Shown here: positions 7,601 through 9,816 of the stretch, in pieces
Layout of the letters: each line of letters starts with the position of its first letter
Numbering within the stretch: position 1 is the first letter of the stretch
From: an uncultured Lentisphaeria bacterium
GTDB taxonomy: Bacteria > Verrucomicrobiota > Lentisphaeria > Victivallales > Victivallaceae
Assembly: GCA_903821255.1 (NCBI GenBank)
Contig: CAIJKT010000062.1
Location: forward strand, 1 to 9,816
Direction: 5' to 3'
Length of the DNA: 9,816 nucleotides
The notes under the pieces: generated by a model
What the model saw: only the letters and a program-made list of their open reading frames with translations
Database searches by the model: none
Told to the model about the DNA's origin: nothing
Made by a program: the position numbers and the translations under genes

Positions 7601-8173
7601 TTTCCGGCCGACGTGATACTTACAGAGACCACGGGACGCCAGGCGGGGAATATAGGGGTCGTGCATTACGTGCTGATCGCGAAACGCGAGTGGGAAAAGG
7701 CTGTGGCCGAAAAAAAGACAGATCCCGAAAAATACAAGGCGCTTGCTCGCGCCGAATGGGGAATTCGTTTTGTGCATGATCTTGTGCGTGATCGCATGGC
7801 ACCGGACAATATTGTTGTAAAGCAAATGAGCGAGGAAAAATTAGTCAGAGGGTTCGGTTATGGCGATCCCGGCTGTGAGGTGATCAATTACTGGTCCGCG
7901 GATGAAGTGACCGCCAGTCAGCCTGCGATCGGGTGCAGCAACCCCGAGGTGAAATGGATCGCGCTCTGGGACACCAAGAAGCAGGAACTTCTGGTAGTGC
8001 TGGTCAACTGGGGAAGGGAACCGCAGCAGGCGGCGCTCACGGTCAAGCCCCCCGGCAAAACCACGTTTGCCGCGTGGAAGGATGCCGAGAATGGGGGAGA
8101 TGCTTTGCCAGGAGAACTCAATTTTAAACCGTTTGAAATGAAAATATTGAAAGGAGCGATAAATGGAAACTGA
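4658..8173 (+). CDS. Exported CBM9-like plus GH123/DUF6067-like glycan protein
   Basis: This 1171-residue protein is probably secreted or periplasmic and acts on a glycan. Residues 1-39 form a signal peptide (basic start, hydrophobic 16-32, likely cut after LHA). About 48-260 is a CBM9/DOMON-like domain, with PAIDGKIADGEWNDA, a GYDRENLYIAM strand, DDSIEIWIDPN and ELAIPW. About 270-470 reads as beta-sandwich linkers. About 490-720 carries YIWLGGPERGMVWFADIDKGW and GPRTIVFGLQATP, motifs I recognise from the N-terminal half of GH123-like DUF6067 proteins. About 735-1050 would be a TIM-barrel-type catalytic region, with acidic strand ends FIYYEEH (E821, E822) and SIYSDNTF (D893). The end (about 1095-1170) is a beta-sandwich (KWIALWDTKKQELLVVLVNWG). 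A GH123-type role would be cleaving N-acetylgalactosaminides, but the substrate is inference. AGAGGAG lies 9 nt before the ATG. It is the first of three tightly spaced genes. Confidence 0.82.
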   Translation: MKHLVIKCRKNAEKMIMAAMVGMSMVSLATIISPTQLHAADEKSPDKMVLAPMVKAPAIDGKIADGEWNDAYKVIGFLDRTTGFSLEPRTGYTLVGYDRENLYIAMSTELPPDGKLISKQKRDDGAVVTDDSIEIWIDPNRGNRADRKGDQRYYQIIINSLGKRQDILFDPEKGVPNTGWDLAGYTFGNRIDLEKKRWELELAIPWKSINADGSQLMGKGIGLFVGRNFKQPWSQASFAIARVYNFAATQEYPEFLLKPNAPVFREESLGEVFDAIFDYKLNIRNREGKDLALKVEASVAGSDMPTKFFNKDVSVPADKAADFAVKTDSGWFHKDADNTLHIKVSANGEVLYQHQLTVKKPREKAWQIIGATEEAAGLSIAYYPHLSKLSVKYDLAAVDGAEKIKEVLVEVIDHGKKAILSETLAVNNKVAEKLLEMPSLADGTYTVSARMKTGNDLSKPLEKTFLRIKFPWERNTLGMTDEVFPPFTPIQTKGAIVETVLRKHTMNGFGLWDSAISMNKELLAAPMTVELETASGKTSWTTKKVTLQKAKPNSAVYQSTAESPAVVLKTTSSIEEDGCMKVEMQINPGKNPEEVKRLTVNIPLKDELAPFWHVLSEIRSNPAGKTPQGDGVIWDSTKLGNGPTLGTFLPYIWLGGPERGMVWFADIDKGWSINDDQPAQVLTRKNGQLILSLNLIARPTKIEGPRTIVFGLQATPAKPMMSDWRKISADINAVPGGAGFYWGMLPVYAGKYPAGRDFSISDEMVKTRESGKPNFDFIERWLKEKAANAHKDLEKAYRTSITAGFNRNAGIKDGSVFIYYEEHCVDRTTEEFQVFQDEWGCQQYNIRKWLEAIRTIGDAVGSGVPVHFPKSYVDFSLWYAREWFNRGFSIYSDNTFQRNCYNTIASDAYVREDGQTQPSCGIWEMREYYKRMWKMKNQLQPNVKNRLLKSFHITNGLLVPVIAWGEVDLDIEWEWNAGRDHFPADVILTETTGRQAGNIGVVHYVLIAKREWEKAVAEKKTDPEKYKALARAEWGIRFVHDLVRDRMAPDNIVVKQMSEEKLVRGFGYGDPGCEVINYWSADEVTASQPAIGCSNPEVKWIALWDTKKQELLVVLVNWGREPQQAALTVKPPGKTTFAAWKDAENGGDALPGELNFKPFEMKILKGAINGN
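8151..8156 (+). promoter_or_regulatory. Ribosome-binding site that decides the LamG-like start
   Basis: AAGGAG lies inside the last codons of the upstream gene, 6 nt before the ATG at 8163. It favours 8163 over the in-frame ATG at 8238, which has only GAGGA 3 nt upstream. Confidence 0.75.
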
Positions 8174-9014
8174 AACGAATGTGAAAAAAGTCAACAATGG
8201 CATCTTCATATGCGGAGGGTTTATTCATCGAGGATGGATGAGAGGCGTATTTGTGTTCTCTTTTATCATGCTGGCGTGCACAGTTCGCCTGCATGCCGAT
8301 GATGCACTCGACAAATTAATGAAAGATAATTGCATCTTCAAGGTGAGTTTTGATAAAGGCGATATAAATGCAGATATCGCCCTCGGCAAGGAGGCAGGAA
8401 CCGCGAAGGGCGACAATGCCCCGGTATTTCAGGATGGCATTCGCGGGAAAGCGCTGCTCATTAATAAAAAGAGCGCCACCGAGGTCAGTTATTCAAGTAG
8501 CAGTAACTTTATACTATCAAAGCCCGGTGCAATTTCATTCTGGGTACAGCCCGTGAAGTGGTTGCGAGGCGACGAACTTCCAGATCTGTTTGGTGGAAAA
8601 CCGGGGGAGAAAACACAAATCGGGATGGGCTTTTTTCAGACATCAATGCCAAAAGCGTGTTTCGTCATTAAGCGGCAAACAACGTGGGATATAAATAGAG
8701 ACAAAAGTGATCGCTTGCTTGTTTATTCCGCCGCTTTTAACGGGATTCGCGACATCCGGCTCTGGTATAAAAATATGATATGGGGCGAAGGCGAGTGGCA
8801 TCACCTGACGCTTACTTGGAGCCGTCAGGATATTGTGCTTTACATAGATGGCAAGCGTGTGGGACATACGGCGATCGAAAAGCCGATGGAAATTACGCCT
8901 GATATGTTTACCCTGGGCAGTCAATATGGATGCTCCATACTGCTGGATGAATTTTGCATTTTCTCCAAGCAGCTATCGGATGAGGATGTAAAACTTGTAT
9001 ACGACAATAAGTAA
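8163..9014 (+). CDS. Exported LamG-like (concanavalin A-like) protein
   Basis: This 283-residue protein has one jelly-roll domain of the LamG/laminin-G-3 type. The family signature is clear: FKVSFDKGD opening strand (about 59-67), GKALLI, PGAISFWVQPVKW (about 121-133), EWHHLTLTWSRQDIVLYIDGKRV (about 211-233), and LDEFCIFSKQLSDEDVKLVYD at the end. Such domains usually bind carbohydrate or mediate adhesion; no catalytic signature is seen, so a binding role is inferred. The gene overlaps its upstream neighbour by 11 nt, implying coupled translation. A signal peptide ends in VRLHA before DD (cut near residue 45). Counted from 8163 it has an unusually long, mixed first 26 residues; the internal ATG at 8238 would give a tidy 20-residue signal. 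C39 (MLAC) is only a poor lipobox. I keep 8163 because of its AAGGAG. Confidence 0.85.
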   Translation: METETNVKKVNNGIFICGGFIHRGWMRGVFVFSFIMLACTVRLHADDALDKLMKDNCIFKVSFDKGDINADIALGKEAGTAKGDNAPVFQDGIRGKALLINKKSATEVSYSSSSNFILSKPGAISFWVQPVKWLRGDELPDLFGGKPGEKTQIGMGFFQTSMPKACFVIKRQTTWDINRDKSDRLLVYSAAFNGIRDIRLWYKNMIWGEGEWHHLTLTWSRQDIVLYIDGKRVGHTAIEKPMEITPDMFTLGSQYGCSILLDEFCIFSKQLSDEDVKLVYDNK

Positions 9015-9033
9015 GAAAAAGAGATAGGCGACA

Positions 9034-9816
9034 ATGGGAAATGTGGAAAAAAGTCCGGAAGAAAAGAGCATGGAACTCTATCCCTCAAAGGACGGCATGC
9101 ATCCGGCAACTATAATCTTTGCTCCGGAAGCTGAAGCCACATACGGCATACATGCCCGCCAATGGCAGGGAATCCCGGGAATAGAACGCGCCGCCAATGG
9201 TCGTCTTTGGGCGACCTGGTACTCGGGAATCGACGGTGAAGGTCCGGGAAATTATGTCGTTCTCGCGACGTGTCCGCCAGAGGGTGGAAACTGGTTCGAA
9301 CCCGTGCTCGTCATCGACCCCGGCCGTGGTCGCCGCGCGTTTGATCCGTGTCTCTGGCATGACCCGCAAGGGCGGCTGTGCCTCTTCTGGGCGCAAAGCG
9401 GCGATGACACATACTATGATGGCCGGGCCGGGGTCTGGATGCTGCGCGCCGAGGCATGCACCAGCAACGGTGAAACCCCGCTGTGGACTGGGTTGACACG
9501 AATTTTCCATGGCGTTATGATGAACAAGCCAATGGTGCTGTCAACCGGCGAATGGCTCCTTCCTGTGGCAGTGTGGGATGGCGCCGGTGGACGCGCCAAG
9601 GATGATGTGAAGCACTATATCGGCAGCGGTGTTGTGGCCAGTACAGATGGTGGTGCGACATGGGAATGGCGCGGTGCGGCGAAAGACGTGCCATGCAAGA
9701 GTGCCGACGAACACATGTTAATTGAGCGACGCGATGGCAGTCTTTGGATGTTGATCCGCACCAATTACGGCATAGCGCAGTCTGAATCACGAGATGGTGG
9801 CCGTACATGGAGCCGC
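9034..9816 (+). CDS. Sialidase-family (BNR/Asp-box) protein, 3' end cut off by window
   Basis: The frame from ATG 9034 stays open to the last base, giving 261 residues of an incomplete protein. It is a six-bladed beta-propeller of the sialidase superfamily, as shown by two perfect Asp boxes (S-x-D-x-G-x-x-W): STDGGATW (203-210) and SRDGGRTW (252-259). Other family traits are GIPGIERAANGRLWATWYSG (R52 as candidate first arginine of the triad), DGSLWMLIRTNYG (R242 as candidate second), FDPCLWHDPQGRLCLFWAQ and NKPMVLSTGEWLLPVAVWD. True sialidases cut terminal sialic acids, but this BNR_2-like group includes members with other or unknown activity. No signal peptide is seen (MGNVEKSPEEKSM is hydrophilic), unlike its two operon partners, so it may be cytoplasmic. 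It starts 19 nt after the LamG-like stop, with only a weak AGG 5 nt upstream. Its DNA is visibly more GC-rich than that around 3000-4400. Confidence 0.9.
   Translation, partial: MGNVEKSPEEKSMELYPSKDGMHPATIIFAPEAEATYGIHARQWQGIPGIERAANGRLWATWYSGIDGEGPGNYVVLATCPPEGGNWFEPVLVIDPGRGRRAFDPCLWHDPQGRLCLFWAQSGDDTYYDGRAGVWMLRAEACTSNGETPLWTGLTRIFHGVMMNKPMVLSTGEWLLPVAVWDGAGGRAKDDVKHYIGSGVVASTDGGATWEWRGAAKDVPCKSADEHMLIERRDGSLWMLIRTNYGIAQSESRDGGRTWSR

Noticed and set aside
4627..8209. Minus-strand open frames of 60-125 codons opposite the large exported protein and its ends
   Set aside because: The plus-strand frame has a signal peptide, continuous domain motifs and operon spacing; the opposite frames show no motifs.
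9085..9510. Minus-strand frame of 141 codons and a plus-strand frame of 99 codons (9197-9496)
   Set aside because: They overlap the sialidase-family frame, which has two perfect Asp boxes and stays open for all 261 codons. Long shadow frames are expected in GC-rich DNA.
1..9816. CRISPR array, tRNA, rRNA or integrase attachment site
   Set aside because: I saw no regularly spaced direct repeats, no tRNA cloverleaf with the usual conserved T-arm, no rRNA sequence and no integrase gene. The only mobile element signs are those of the IS.

Overview
The window looks like accessory carbohydrate-degradation DNA from a Lentisphaerota-type bacterium (Victivallis or a relative; Kiritimatiellota or Planctomycetota are less likely alternatives). 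The main pointers are the pseudopilin N-terminus ([24 protein letters not shown] followed by NKAREKA), which that group carries in many copies; a GntR/LacI-hybrid transcription factor next to it; and an exported protein with a CBM9-like domain and a GH123/DUF6067-like region, followed by a LamG-like protein and a BNR sialidase-family protein. The taxonomy is inferred from protein style only; there is no rRNA or marker gene here.

Layout. Positions 1-461 hold no convincing complete gene: a possible gene start at the very left edge on the minus strand, a long imperfect hairpin (66-104), and otherwise featureless intergenic DNA. Positions 470-2574 are a complete IS66-family insertion sequence (2105 bp). 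It has 18-bp terminal inverted repeats with one mismatch, beginning GTAA, and a perfect 8-bp target duplication TTATTTTC (462-469 and 2575-2582). It carries two minus-strand genes, a 102-residue DUF6788-like protein and a 540-residue IS66 transposase with an intact DDE triad. They are driven by a textbook sigma70 promoter with a dyad over the predicted start of transcription.

Right of the IS, all genes are on the plus strand: a GntR-type regulator with a LacI-type sensor domain (2682-3698), a type II pseudopilin-like protein (3750-4448), a 209-bp gap, and then a tight three-gene run. That run is a 1171-residue exported CBM9-like plus GH123-like protein (4658-8173), an exported LamG-like protein (8163-9014, overlapping by 11 nt), and a sialidase-family protein (9034 to the window end, 3'-truncated) with two Asp boxes and no visible signal peptide.

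How the parts may work together (inference): the regulator senses a sugar and controls itself and probably the downstream genes. The two exported proteins bind and attack a glycan outside the cytoplasm, and the sialidase-like protein would act on the product, apparently inside the cell unless its true start lies elsewhere. The pseudopilin sits between regulator and enzymes and may be part of the export or surface machinery for this locus. The IS landed about 100 bp upstream of the regulator start without disrupting the regulator's likely promoter.
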